NCBI GenBank assembly: GCA_910585715.1
Contig: CAJUEX010000055.1
Location: 1-21,953 of the forward strand
DNA from: an uncultured Lachnospiraceae bacterium
GTDB taxonomy: Bacteria; Bacillota; Clostridia; Lachnospirales; Lachnospiraceae
Length of the DNA stretch: 21,953 nucleotides
Direction of reading: 5' to 3'
Shown: positions 1 to 7,768 of the stretch, piece after piece
Layout: each line of letters starts with the position of its first letter
Position numbering within the stretch: position 1 is the first letter of the stretch
The notes under the pieces: generated by a model
Told to the model about the DNA's origin: nothing
The model's input: the letters and a program-made list of their open reading frames with translations, nothing else
The model's database searches: none
Program-made: the position numbers and the translations under genes

Positions 1-35
1 TACCCCAAATAAGCATTATGGCATTACGATACACA

Positions 36-181
36 GTAGGAACTGGCAGAACATATAATAGTCTTCGGGGCCTTATAAAAACGCCAGCGCTTAGCGAGGT
101 ATTTTCGAGCTTAGCACTGTTGCGTTTTTATCAGAGCGGGAGCGTGCCCCGAAGACTATTATATGTTCTGCCAGTTCCTAC
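36..181. repeat. Long hairpin element with 36-bp perfect inverted repeats
   Basis: Bases 36-71 are an exact reverse complement of 146-181, and the match stops sharply at both outer ends. A second 9-bp arm lies inside (75-83 with 123-131). Further in is a bulged stem (81-93 with about 111-125), so most of the element can fold into one long rod. The centre also holds a 7-base direct repeat, gcttagc, at 89-95 and 109-115. There is no convincing coding sequence and no T-run after the stem, so an ordinary intrinsic terminator is unlikely. It could be a non-autonomous mobile repeat or a structured RNA; copy number in the genome is unknown to me. Confidence 0.8.
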
Positions 182-201
182 ATCCTCAAATCCAAAACCC
201 G

Positions 202-235
202 CAGGCTGAACTGTTACTAAAAAAGTAACTGCCTG
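202..235 (-). terminator. Weak terminator-like hairpin after azlD
   Basis: On the minus strand, 17 nt after the azlD stop, caggc/gcctg (231-235 with 202-206) and gttact/agtaac (224-229 with 213-218) can pair around a T5 loop, with an uneven internal loop. The following bases are only mildly T-rich (gggttttgg). It may end the azlCD transcript, but it is not a textbook terminator. Confidence 0.35.
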
Positions 236-251
236 TGCAGCCGGTACCCTG

Positions 252-578
252 TTAAAACACCAGCTGCACAAGCAGCATATAGCAAATGGTCCCTCCTGCT
301 ATGGAAAGCAGCATTTGACGTTTCCACAGATGGAGAAGAATCACGACGGAAATAGAAATCAGTTCCGGAATCCCATGGCTTCCTGCAAAGAGGCTCACAT
401 CCTTTAAGCAATATACTACCAGCAGCCCAAACACTGCTGCCGGAAGCACCTTTCCCAAATACCGGACATATTTAGGGGTGGGTTTTCCGGAAGGGAATGC
501 TAAAAACGGCAGAAATCTGGTGACCATAGTCCCCAGCACCACCATAAGAATGGTGATAATCTGTTCTGTTATGCTCAT
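252..578 (-). CDS. azlD: AzlD-family branched-chain amino acid transport protein
   Basis: This 108-residue, very hydrophobic protein is the small partner of AzlC. Together they form a membrane exporter for branched-chain amino acids and analogues such as azaleucine. The family signature is seen as a Thr-Arg-hydrophobic-Pro-Phe segment near residues 20-26, followed by Lys-Tyr-Val-Arg-Tyr-Leu-Gly and Leu-Pro-Ala-Ala at about 37-48. The length is normal for AzlD. Its ATG overlaps the azlC TGA by four bases (ATGA), so the two are translationally coupled. Substrate specificity cannot be read from the sequence. Confidence 0.93.
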   Translation of the reverse strand: MSITEQIITILMVVLGTMVTRFLPFLAFPSGKPTPKYVRYLGKVLPAAVFGLLVVYCLKDVSLFAGSHGIPELISISVVILLHLWKRQMLLSIAGGTICYMLLVQLVF

Positions 579-1288
579 GCACGTTCACCGCCTTTCTCAA
601 TGATGCCCCGAAGCAGGGTAAGGGCGATTAAAATAGCAGCCATTGCCGGGATAAGGAACTTCTCCGCCCCAAAAGCAGTCAGACAGAGCAGGGAGAACCC
701 CAGCCCCAGCAGGGCGCTTGTATGCTTTTTCTCCTTCATCCACTGCTCCATGAAAATCACAACAAACATGGCTGTCATAACAAATTCCAGCCCCTCTGTA
801 TTAAAATGAATCAGGGAACCGAAAATCCCCCCGAGGGTGGAGCCGGAAAACCAGTAAAAATGATTGAACAGCGTTACAAAAAACATAAACCAGCCCCTGT
901 CCACGTCCGCCGGTATTTCTGCCGTATAATTGATGGAAAAGCTTTCGTCACACATTCCGAAAATCAGGTAAATTTTTTTCCATCCCATCCCCTTGTATTT
1001 ATCCAGCATGGAAATGCCGTAAAACAAATGCCTTGCATTAATCATCAGCGTCATGGTAAACGCCTGCAGGGGATTAAATGCCCCAAGGAGCATATTCACT
1101 GTAACAAATTCAATGGAGCCTGCAAAAATAGTCAGGCTCATAAGCATGGGGTACAAAAAGCTGAAACCGGATACATTCATATAAATCCCATAGGTCAGTC
1201 CCAGAAACCAAAAGGAGGCAAAAATGGGGATAGTATGGGGAAAGGCTGCTTTTGCCGCCTGCCATACGGGGCTTTTTTCTTTTATCAT
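575..1288 (-). CDS. azlC: AzlC-family branched-chain amino acid permease
   Basis: This 237-residue polytopic membrane protein is the large subunit of the AzlCD exporter. Recognisable features are an N-terminal segment with Pro and Gly in the first helix, a Phe-Ala-Gly-Ser-Ile-Glu-Phe motif near residues 55-61, and Asn-Ala-Arg-His-Leu-Phe-Tyr-Gly near 84-91, both hallmarks of AzlC. Length is typical. The start ATG follows an AAAGGA ribosome site about ten bases upstream, and a good promoter lies 35 bp before it. It overlaps azlD and should form a two-gene operon. No Lrp/AzlB-type regulator gene is visible in the window. Confidence 0.95.
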   Translation of the reverse strand: MIKEKSPVWQAAKAAFPHTIPIFASFWFLGLTYGIYMNVSGFSFLYPMLMSLTIFAGSIEFVTVNMLLGAFNPLQAFTMTLMINARHLFYGISMLDKYKGMGWKKIYLIFGMCDESFSINYTAEIPADVDRGWFMFFVTLFNHFYWFSGSTLGGIFGSLIHFNTEGLEFVMTAMFVVIFMEQWMKEKKHTSALLGLGFSLLCLTAFGAEKFLIPAMAAILIALTLLRGIIEKGGERA

Positions 1289-1322
1289 ATTTTTATCATC
1301 CTTTCATCCCGCTTATGCTTCC

Positions 1323-1351
1323 AGTATATTATGTCATTGTTCTTCAGGCAA
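1323..1351 (-). promoter_or_regulatory. Promoter for azlCD
   Basis: Minus-strand TTGCCT (1346-1351) and TATACT (1323-1328) are separated by exactly 17 bp. Both hexamers match the housekeeping consensus at four or five of six positions. The predicted start leaves a leader of roughly 28 nt before azlC. Confidence 0.6.
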
Positions 1352-1379
1352 ATCGTCTTGTCCGCCTGCCCGTCTGTTA

Positions 1380-1451
1380 CGTTGAATTTTCCATTTGTAC
1401 ATCTTAAGGCATACAAGCAGATATCTTATGCCATTTTACAAAAAGTCAACG
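1380..1451. repeat. Nested short inverted repeats between yitJ and azlC
   Basis: Outer arms cgttga/tcaacg lie at 1380-1385 and 1446-1451. Inner arms ggcata/tatgcc lie at 1408-1413 and 1427-1432, with an agatatct-type palindrome in the loop. They sit just upstream of the azlC promoter and downstream of the yitJ stop. They could be an operator or an mRNA 3' structure; there is no T-run, so this is not called a terminator. Confidence 0.3.
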
Positions 1452-1485
1452 ATATCCTACACTGACATAATGAAAATACTAATTA

Positions 1486-3288
1486 CTAATCCAATATTTT
1501 ATCCAGCAGATACACCCGGTTAAAAGGAATGGAAAAGTAATAGCCTGCCACAAATTCCTTTGTATACTCCATCACTTCCCTTGCAATGGAAATCCCCACT
1601 GCTTCCCCTTCCTCTCTTGTCATATCTTCCCGGTACCGTTCAATGGTTTCCTCCGTTACGGAAATGCCTGCCATTTCATTTTTCATAAAAAGAGCGTTTT
1701 TCCTGCTCACAAGGGGCATAATACCGCAAAGGATTCTGGCGGGGACCTGTCTGCTCATTTCTTTAAGCCTGTCACTATCGGACTTTGTAAATAAGGGCTG
1801 GGTGAGAAAAAAGCTGGCTCCTGCTTCCATTTTCTTTTTCATCCTTCCGATTTCCACATCCATATTGGGACGGTTATAATTGATGGCGCCTCCGTATACC
1901 ATCGGGTCCTTTGCAAATTCCTCCTCATTCATCTCCTGAATGATGCGCATAAGTCCCACGGAATCAAAATTATATACACTTTTTATTTCCCTGCGCATAA
2001 CCTGGGGAACCGGGTCTCCTGTTATCACTAACAGATTCCGGATTCCGTTCATATAAGCCCCCAGCAGCTGGGAGCGGATGGCAATGGCGTTTTTATCCCT
2101 GCAACAGATATGGGGCATGGGACAGATTCCGGTATTTTCCATGACCTTTACCCCGCTTAAAATGGAATCCGCCCTTGTTCTTCCCGAAGGAGAGTCCGGA
2201 AAGGTAACCGCATCCGTCCTGTGTACCTTTAAATAGTTAGCAGCGTCTAATATTTTCTCATCATCCGCCTGAAAGGGAGGCGCCAGTTCTACTACAATGA
2301 GCTTTTGTCCCTTCTGCGCTTTTTCATAAAAAGCGTGTTTCGGCTCTGCTTTCCCGCCGGCTGCATTTTCTCCCGATGCTTTCTTTTCTATATTTCCTTT
2401 TTCCCCGAACATGGGCGGGGCAATGGCAGATTTTTTCAAATTTACCTTTTCTGCCAGCTTCCTTATGTATTCCGGAGAGGTGCCGCAGCAGCCTCCAATA
2501 AAATCCGCTCCCATATCCGCCAGTTTTGAAAGCCTGTCTGCAAAATATTCCCTGTTTTCCAGAAACACCATCCGCTCCTTGATAAGCTTTGGATAACTGG
2601 AATTGGGAAGCACCGAAATGTATTTATCCGTCTGTACGGAAAGCTCACTGATAATGCGGTACAGATGTCCCGGCCCCACGCCGCAGTTCATCCCCATCCC
2701 GTCTATTTCCTTTTTATGGGAAAGCTCTTCAAAAATACGCTTTATGTTGATACCGCTGTTTGTATAGCCAAACTGGTTCACGCTAAACTGTACCAGAATA
2801 AAAGGATTCCATTCTTTTTTCACCTGCTCGATTACAGACCTGATTGGCTCATAATCCGAAAAGGTTTCAAATACCAGCGCATCCACTCCTTCTGCCAGCA
2901 TCGTATCGCAAATGCTTTTATACTCTGCAAAAACGGACTCCTCTCCCCTATCCGTCCCGCCGGGAATGGGACCGATATCCCCTGCCACAAATACGGTATG
3001 CTCCGCCTCTTTCGCTGCCTCCTTTGCAATCCGGCAGGCGCTTTTTATGTTTTCCAGAAGCGCTTCCTTTGTACAGTGAAGCGTTTCTCTGTTGGCGGCA
3101 AAGGTATTGGTGCGTATCATGACCGCTCCCGCCTCTATATATTGCTTATGAATCCGCTTTACCAGCTCCGGTCTTGCAGTATTTGCCGCCTCCGGAAGCA
3201 TGTCCTCTCCTGAAAGCCCTGCAAAATACGTTCCAAAAGCGCCGTCCATCAATATCCTGTTCTGTTTTATGTATTCCCTAAGCTGCAT
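1486..3288 (-). CDS. yitJ: Bifunctional homocysteine S-methyltransferase / methylenetetrahydrofolate reductase
   Basis: The protein is about 600 residues. The N-terminal half is a homocysteine S-methyltransferase barrel: Met-Asp-Gly-Ala-Phe-Gly-Thr near residue 15 and the zinc-binding cysteines Cys202, Cys267 and Cys268 (in Gly-Met-Asn-Cys-Gly and Gly-Gly-Cys-Cys-Gly-Thr-Ser). The C-terminal half, from about 330, is a MetF-type reductase with Glu-Leu-Ala-Pro-Pro, Thr-Gly-Asp-Pro and Phe-Phe-Leu-Thr-Gln-Pro motifs. It should link 5-methyl-THF formation to methionine synthesis, as Bacillus YitJ does. I chose the ATG at 3288 because AAAGG lies just before it and a candidate promoter would leave almost no leader for the alternative ATG at 3315. 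It starts 46 bp after vanT, so read-through from the van operon is possible. Confidence 0.93.
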   Translation of the reverse strand: MQLREYIKQNRILMDGAFGTYFAGLSGEDMLPEAANTARPELVKRIHKQYIEAGAVMIRTNTFAANRETLHCTKEALLENIKSACRIAKEAAKEAEHTVFVAGDIGPIPGGTDRGEESVFAEYKSICDTMLAEGVDALVFETFSDYEPIRSVIEQVKKEWNPFILVQFSVNQFGYTNSGINIKRIFEELSHKKEIDGMGMNCGVGPGHLYRIISELSVQTDKYISVLPNSSYPKLIKERMVFLENREYFADRLSKLADMGADFIGGCCGTSPEYIRKLAEKVNLKKSAIAPPMFGEKGNIEKKASGENAAGGKAEPKHAFYEKAQKGQKLIVVELAPPFQADDEKILDAANYLKVHRTDAVTFPDSPSGRTRADSILSGVKVMENTGICPMPHICCRDKNAIAIRSQLLGAYMNGIRNLLVITGDPVPQVMRREIKSVYNFDSVGLMRIIQEMNEEEFAKDPMVYGGAINYNRPNMDVEIGRMKKKMEAGASFFLTQPLFTKSDSDRLKEMSRQVPARILCGIMPLVSRKNALFMKNEMAGISVTEETIERYREDMTREEGEAVGISIAREVMEYTKEFVAGYYFSIPFNRVYLLDKILD

Positions 3289-3328
3289 GTGTCCTTTATC
3301 CTCTTGCTTTCTCATTTTTCCAAGGACA

Positions 3329-3334
3329 AGTATA
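3329..3334 (-). promoter_or_regulatory. Possible extended -10 promoter for yitJ
   Basis: Minus-strand TGA-TATACT overlaps the vanT stop codon and reads as an extended -10 element; no good -35 is seen. It would give a leader of about 34 nt to the ATG at 3288. Confidence 0.35.
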
Positions 3335-5620
3335 TCACAAATCAGAAAAAACGGGCACCCTTTTTAATCGGGGGCCCAGTCTGGAAAGCAGTTCATTTGT
3401 AATGGTGTCTGCCTGGTATGCCAGCTCCTCTGCTGAAATTTCTTCAAATCCGTCCCTGCCTATGAGCACTGCCACATCGCCGGGCCGTATTCCTTCCTCT
3501 CCTGTAATATCAACTGCAAGCTGGTCCATACAGATTCTTCCCACTATGGGCAGCTTCTTTCCATGAATCAGCACGCTTCCTTTCCCGCAGGAAAGATTTC
3601 TGGGAAGCCCGTCCGCATATCCAATGGGCAGTATGGCAATGCGGCTGTTCCTTTCCGCCCGGAAGACTCTTCCATAGCTGACGCTTTCCCCAGCTTCTAT
3701 TTCCCGAATCAGCCCAACTCTTGCCTTTAAGGACAATACCGGAAGCAAATCCGGCTTCTGTCTGGTCTCGTCCCCCAAAGCGCTTTTTACTCCATAAAGA
3801 GCAATCCCTATTCTGGCAAGGTCACAGGGCAGGGAGGGATAATTTAAAAGGCCGTAGCTGCTTTGCAGGTGCACCTTAATTCCCTGCTGTTCCTTTACCT
3901 TTAAAACATCCAACAGCTCATAAAACCTTTTAATCTGGTTTTCCGTATATTCCGTATCCTCTTTATCCAGGCTGTCCGCCACGCATAGATGGGTATATAT
4001 TCCGGTTACCTTTAGGAAACTCAGTTGAAAAATCCCCGAAATCTGTTCCACATGGCGGCTGTCGATTCCAAGCCTGTGCATTCCCGTATCGATTTTTATA
4101 TGAACGGGCAAATGCAGCCTGCAGGCATTCAGCTCCTTGGCATATTCATAGTCGATGACGGTCTGTACCAGCCTGTATTTTTTTAACTGTCTGCTTTTTC
4201 TGATATCCGTATAGCCCAAAATCAGTATCTCTCCTATAATGCCATGCTTCCTTAAGGCAATTCCTTCTTCTAAGGAAGCCACGGCAAACTGCCTGACCCC
4301 TTCCTTTTGCAGACATTCCGCTGTCAGGCAGGCTCCATGTCCATAAGCATTTGCTTTTACCACTGCCATCAGCTCACACTGCTCTGGCATAATCGCCTTC
4401 AGTGCCCTTGCATTGTGCCTCAGGTTGGAAAGATTCACCTCAACCCATGCCCGTTCTTGTGGCCTTTCATGCCCCCTTTGCGATTCTTCCATCCCCGTTC
4501 TTTGTCCTTTCATGCCCGGTCTGTGTTTTTGGACTCCTTTCCCTGACTTTCTTTTTCTCCTGTCATTCCTGTTATCCCATCTTTTCCACAGCTCCAAAAG
4601 AAGCAGGGCGCACAAAAAGGATTCTATGGAAACCGCCAGATAATGAAACAGACTGTTTTCAATGAACCATTTCTCCATATGCAAAATCTTTGCCCCCATT
4701 CTGGTAATGACAATCATATATGGATGGATGATATAAATGAGCATGGATATTTTCCGCAGCATGAAATTTCCTTTCCGGCGAAATGCTGCCAGAAGAAACC
4801 AGAACAAAAAATACATGGTGGGAATCAGCATCACATACATGCTGTCATGTCTCTGCATGGAAAAGCGATGCAAAAGCATCCCTTCTGCAGACATGGCAAG
4901 AAAGCATTCCGCCATTGCTCCTGCAGGCACTATAAGGGATATTGTCTGCCTGCCATTTTCCCCTGACAGCTTTTCCGCCCATATGCTTCCCAGCACAAAA
5001 AACACCGGCGCAAAAAAGATACCATTCCTTGTATAATCCGATAAAGAAAAAAGTCCTTCATAGAAGCCTGCTAAAACCGGCGCTTCTTTTATAACTCCAT
5101 AATAGCTGTCCCCAAACAGCCCAATCAGATAAAGAGCCATGGAAAGTAACAAAGCGCCCTTTTTCCCATACCTTTTTAACAAAAAGTAAGCTACTGCTAT
5201 CCCTTCTATGGCTGCCGGAAGATACCAGAGATGATAAAAGGTGCCGTCAAAGAAAATATCCTTTATAAGATTTATAAAAAAATCTTCCATTTGAAAATAA
5301 TGGTTATAGATATTTAACGGTATGTACAGCAATATGGAAATTCCGTAAAGCAGCGCCGTTTTTTTCATAAATTTCCTCACTGCCCTTCCGGTATTCTCTC
5401 CTTTTAGTACAAAAAAGCCGCTTACCATAAAGAAAAAGGGAACTGCAATTCTCGCCAGTATCCTTGTAAGGAAAAAATCTCCAGTTTCCGTAAAGGAAAG
5501 AAGGGGCGACGTATGGATTGCCACTACAAGAAACGCTGCAACCACGCGGAACAGGTCCAAAACGCCATATTCCCTTTTTCCATTTTGTTTCATTTCTTTT
5601 AGAGCTTCTGTCCTATACAT
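3335..5620 (-). CDS. vanT: VanT-type membrane-bound serine/alanine racemase
   Basis: The protein is 761 residues. Residues about 20-345 are a multi-pass acyltransferase-3-like membrane domain. A very basic hydrophilic linker (about 348-389) joins it to a PLP-dependent alanine racemase domain from about 391. Visible catalytic residues are Lys422 (in Val-Val-Lys-Ala-Asn-Ala-Tyr-Gly-His-Gly) and Tyr649 (in Val-Ser-Tyr-Gly). By my alignment the position of Bacillus racemase Tyr354 is Asn742 (Thr-Ile-Thr-Asn-Glu), the change associated with serine racemisation in VanT. It should supply D-Ser for VanG. The frame is open to 5815, but the ATG at 5620 has GGAGG eight bases upstream and fits the family start; it overlaps vanXY by eight bases. 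Confidence 0.93.
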   Translation of the reverse strand: MYRTEALKEMKQNGKREYGVLDLFRVVAAFLVVAIHTSPLLSFTETGDFFLTRILARIAVPFFFMVSGFFVLKGENTGRAVRKFMKKTALLYGISILLYIPLNIYNHYFQMEDFFINLIKDIFFDGTFYHLWYLPAAIEGIAVAYFLLKRYGKKGALLLSMALYLIGLFGDSYYGVIKEAPVLAGFYEGLFSLSDYTRNGIFFAPVFFVLGSIWAEKLSGENGRQTISLIVPAGAMAECFLAMSAEGMLLHRFSMQRHDSMYVMLIPTMYFLFWFLLAAFRRKGNFMLRKISMLIYIIHPYMIVITRMGAKILHMEKWFIENSLFHYLAVSIESFLCALLLLELWKRWDNRNDRRKRKSGKGVQKHRPGMKGQRTGMEESQRGHERPQERAWVEVNLSNLRHNARALKAIMPEQCELMAVVKANAYGHGACLTAECLQKEGVRQFAVASLEEGIALRKHGIIGEILILGYTDIRKSRQLKKYRLVQTVIDYEYAKELNACRLHLPVHIKIDTGMHRLGIDSRHVEQISGIFQLSFLKVTGIYTHLCVADSLDKEDTEYTENQIKRFYELLDVLKVKEQQGIKVHLQSSYGLLNYPSLPCDLARIGIALYGVKSALGDETRQKPDLLPVLSLKARVGLIREIEAGESVSYGRVFRAERNSRIAILPIGYADGLPRNLSCGKGSVLIHGKKLPIVGRICMDQLAVDITGEEGIRPGDVAVLIGRDGFEEISAEELAYQADTITNELLSRLGPRLKRVPVFSDL

Positions 5621-6446
5621 ATTCACGCCTCCAAATAGTAATAATACAGCCGTCCACGTTATTGCCGGAAATCTGATACAGACATTCCTCCGGTATGGAA
5701 AGCACGGCTTTTTCCTTTTGGGAAACAGGTACGAAAAATATTTCCGCCTGCCTTCCCCTTTCATTTCCATAGAAATAATGCTCCTCCTCCATAGGAAATT
5801 CCTTGAGCATTTCAATATATTCCTCTAAGGAAAGCCCCCTTTCCTTCATGATTTTGGAATGGGGATAGCCCACATAACGAAAATGCCATGGCTCATGGGC
5901 TATTTTTGTAACAGACTCCTTTCCTCTTTCATACCGTTCAATAAATCCGTATTCCGGCGCAGTCTCCCTGAATTTCTGGCAGATTCCCTCATAGGGAAAA
6001 TCAGGACGGATAAAGTCAATTACCTCCTTCTTTAAGCCAAGGTCGATGGCAAGCCCGGTCTGGTGCTCGCTGTGTCCCGGAAGAGCCACATATTTTCTTG
6101 TAAATTCCTCTCCGTTTTCTTTTATGGAATCCTCCCATATTTTGGTCTGCTCCTCTCCGGAACGATAGCCGCTGACGGGAATGATTTCCTGTTCCCCGCC
6201 GATATCCTGCAGTATATGGGATAATACGGTTGACGCTTTATTCTGAAGCAGTATATCCGGATATTGCTCTTTTACAGCCACAAAGGAAGGGGCATGACTT
6301 TGCCATGGAAAAAAAGAGAGTTTCTCAGACCGTTTCCGGGACTCTGGAAGAATATCTTCCTTCCAAGGGGAAAGCGGATATTCTTCATTTACCAGTATCA
6401 AATCCCCTGAAAATATATCTTCATATTGTAAGCTTCTGTTTTTCAT
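5613..6446 (-). CDS. vanXY: VanXY-type D,D-dipeptidase/D,D-carboxypeptidase
   Basis: This 277-residue M15-family zinc peptidase is predicted to cleave D-Ala-D-Ala and the terminal D-Ala of peptidoglycan precursors, leaving the D-Ser-ended form. The zinc-site motifs are clear: Gly-His-Ser-Glu-His-Gln-Thr-Gly-Leu-Ala-Ile-Asp-Leu near residues 125-137 and Glu-Pro-Trp-His-Phe-Arg near 189-194, after Val-Ser-Gly-Tyr-Arg-Ser. No signal peptide or membrane anchor is seen, consistent with a cytoplasmic VanXY rather than a membrane VanY. It is somewhat longer than enterococcal VanXY proteins because of a C-terminal extension of about 50 residues. Its ATG overlaps the vanG TAA by one base and its end overlaps vanT, so the three genes are coupled. 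Confidence 0.9.
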   Translation of the reverse strand: MKNRSLQYEDIFSGDLILVNEEYPLSPWKEDILPESRKRSEKLSFFPWQSHAPSFVAVKEQYPDILLQNKASTVLSHILQDIGGEQEIIPVSGYRSGEEQTKIWEDSIKENGEEFTRKYVALPGHSEHQTGLAIDLGLKKEVIDFIRPDFPYEGICQKFRETAPEYGFIERYERGKESVTKIAHEPWHFRYVGYPHSKIMKERGLSLEEYIEMLKEFPMEEEHYFYGNERGRQAEIFFVPVSQKEKAVLSIPEECLYQISGNNVDGCIITIWRREYV

Positions 6447-7525
6447 TACTCCATCCCCAGTTCAATCAGTCTGTCCAGTATTTCCCCAAAGGACATGCCG
6501 ATTCCTTTCATCATATTGGGATATCTGCTGTGGGAGGTAAAGCCCGGAATGGTATTCACCTCGTTAAAAACGATTTCTCCGGTTTTTGTAAAAAACATAT
6601 CCACTCTGGCAAAGCCCCTGCATCCCATCGCCTTATAGATAATTTTTGCAGTCTCTTTTATTTGCTCTTCCGTTTCTTTATCAATTCTTGCAGGCATATG
6701 GATTTTAGAGCTTTTCAACGTGTATTTTTCTGTATAGTCAAAAAAACCCTGACTCAATTCAATTTCATCTACCCTGCCCACAACCAGTTCATCATTTCCT
6801 AAGACGGCACAGCCCACTTCAAAGCCGTCAATATTTTCCTCCATGATTACCAGGCTGTCATATTGGAAAGCCTGTTCTATGGCGAAAATAAGCTGTTGTT
6901 TTCCGCTAACCTTTGTAATGCCAAAGGAAGAGCCTGCCCGCAGGGGCTTTACAAATAAGGGAAATCCCAAAGCTTCCGCCTGATGTATGATTTCCTTTCC
7001 CGCTTCCTCTGTCCCTTTGTCTTCCCATTTTGTTTTTTCCAGAATAACTGCTTTGGGCACCGCAATTCCATGAGAAGCCGCCAGCCTGTGTGCTCTTTCC
7101 TTATCCATGCAAAGGGCAGAAGAAAGAGTATCGCAGCCGATTAAGGGAATGCCGGACAACTCAATCAAACCCTGCATGGTGCCGTCTTCTCCGTTTTTTC
7201 CATGCAATACCGGGAACACCGCATCCATGGGAATAAGCTCCGGTTTTGATTCACCCGGTTCCATTTGAAGAATGCCGCGATGGGACTTATCCGGTGAGAG
7301 AACTGCCGGAATACAGTCCTTTTCCTGTTTATGCCATATGTCCTTTAATATCCCTTCGCAGTCTCCCTTATAGTGGAACCAGTCGCCTTCTTTTGTGATG
7401 CCAATGGGGTATACCTGATATTTCCCTTTGTCCAGATTGCTTAGTACGGCATGGGCAGACTGTAGGGATACCGGGTATTCACTGGAACAGCCTCCGAAAA
7501 TAACTGCTAAATTTGTCTTTTTCAT
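6446..7525 (-). CDS. vanG: VanG-type D-alanine:D-serine ligase
   Basis: This 359-residue ATP-grasp ligase resembles D-Ala-D-Ala ligases. It has the N-terminal Ala-Val-Ile-Phe-Gly-Gly-Cys-Ser-Ser-Glu-Tyr segment with the D-Ala-binding Glu, an omega-loop Asp-Tyr-Thr-Glu-Lys-Tyr-Thr, and a C-terminal Arg-Val-Asp-Met-Phe-Phe...Asn-Glu-Val-Asn-Thr-Ile-Pro-Gly-Phe-Thr metal/ATP site. The omega-loop Glu-Lys-Tyr plus adjacent vanT and vanXY argue for D-Ser rather than D-Lac as second substrate. The frame is open upstream to 7654, but that stretch crosses a strong hairpin. The ATG at 7525 has AAAGGAG ten bases upstream and begins exactly where family homology begins. Confidence 0.92.
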   Translation of the reverse strand: MKKTNLAVIFGGCSSEYPVSLQSAHAVLSNLDKGKYQVYPIGITKEGDWFHYKGDCEGILKDIWHKQEKDCIPAVLSPDKSHRGILQMEPGESKPELIPMDAVFPVLHGKNGEDGTMQGLIELSGIPLIGCDTLSSALCMDKERAHRLAASHGIAVPKAVILEKTKWEDKGTEEAGKEIIHQAEALGFPLFVKPLRAGSSFGITKVSGKQQLIFAIEQAFQYDSLVIMEENIDGFEVGCAVLGNDELVVGRVDEIELSQGFFDYTEKYTLKSSKIHMPARIDKETEEQIKETAKIIYKAMGCRGFARVDMFFTKTGEIVFNEVNTIPGFTSHSRYPNMMKGIGMSFGEILDRLIELGME

Positions 7526-7561
7526 TTTTTGATTTCTCCTTTTTGGGCGGTTTCTTTCACG

Positions 7562-7620
7562 AAAAAAACAGCCTTTTGATTTCTGTATCAGCATACTAGA
7601 AATCAAAAGGCTGTTTTTTC
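7562..7620 (-). terminator. 22-bp perfect stem with T-run in the vanG leader
   Basis: Bases 7563-7584 are an exact reverse complement of 7598-7619. The 13-nt loop carries a further gtat/atac pairing. In the transcribed (minus) direction the stem ends in a run of seven T (7568-7562), the form of a strong intrinsic terminator. It works in principle on both strands. It lies about 150 nt after the vanS stop and 36 nt before the vanG ATG, leaving no room for a promoter between it and vanG. Confidence 0.85.
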
Positions 7621-7655
7621 GCTTTTCCTTGTGAAATTCCTTTTTTCTTTTCACG

Positions 7656-7678
7656 GATTTCTTAAGAATTTCTTATGG
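7656..7678 (-). promoter_or_regulatory. Two VanR-box-like direct repeats upstream of vanG
   Basis: Minus-strand CCATAAGAAATT (7678-7667) and TCTTAAGAAATC (7667-7656) repeat with an 11-bp period, the layout used by OmpR-family regulators. Each differs at two positions from the VanR consensus I recall from the vanA system (TCGTANGAAATT). A weak -35/-10 pair upstream (TTGTAA-N17-TATTGT, 7751-7723) is the only promoter-like match I found; nothing convincing lies just downstream of the boxes. Confidence 0.45.
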
Positions 7679-7768
7679 TTTTGCAGGTTAGGAAATTTTT
7701 GTGTTTTTTAACACATAAGAATACAATAATCCACCACATAATTTATTACAAGCAATTCAATCACCATC

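Noticed and set aside
722..1465. 247-codon plus-strand frame opposite azlC
   Set aside because: AzlC is unmistakable on the other strand; this frame has no family features and unusual composition.
3316..3400. Terminator between vanT and yitJ
   Set aside because: The T-run near 3345-3353 is inside vanT and has no stable stem in front of it.
5621..5815. N-terminal extension of vanT by 65 residues (start at 5815)
   Set aside because: It lies inside vanXY in another frame, has no family similarity, and the ATG at 5620 has a strong GGAGG site and a normal VanT N-terminus.
7526..7654. Extended vanG start at 7654, or a leader peptide across the hairpin
   Set aside because: The open frame is Lys/Arg-rich low-complexity sequence through the terminator stem, while the ATG at 7525 has AAAGGAG and matches the family start.
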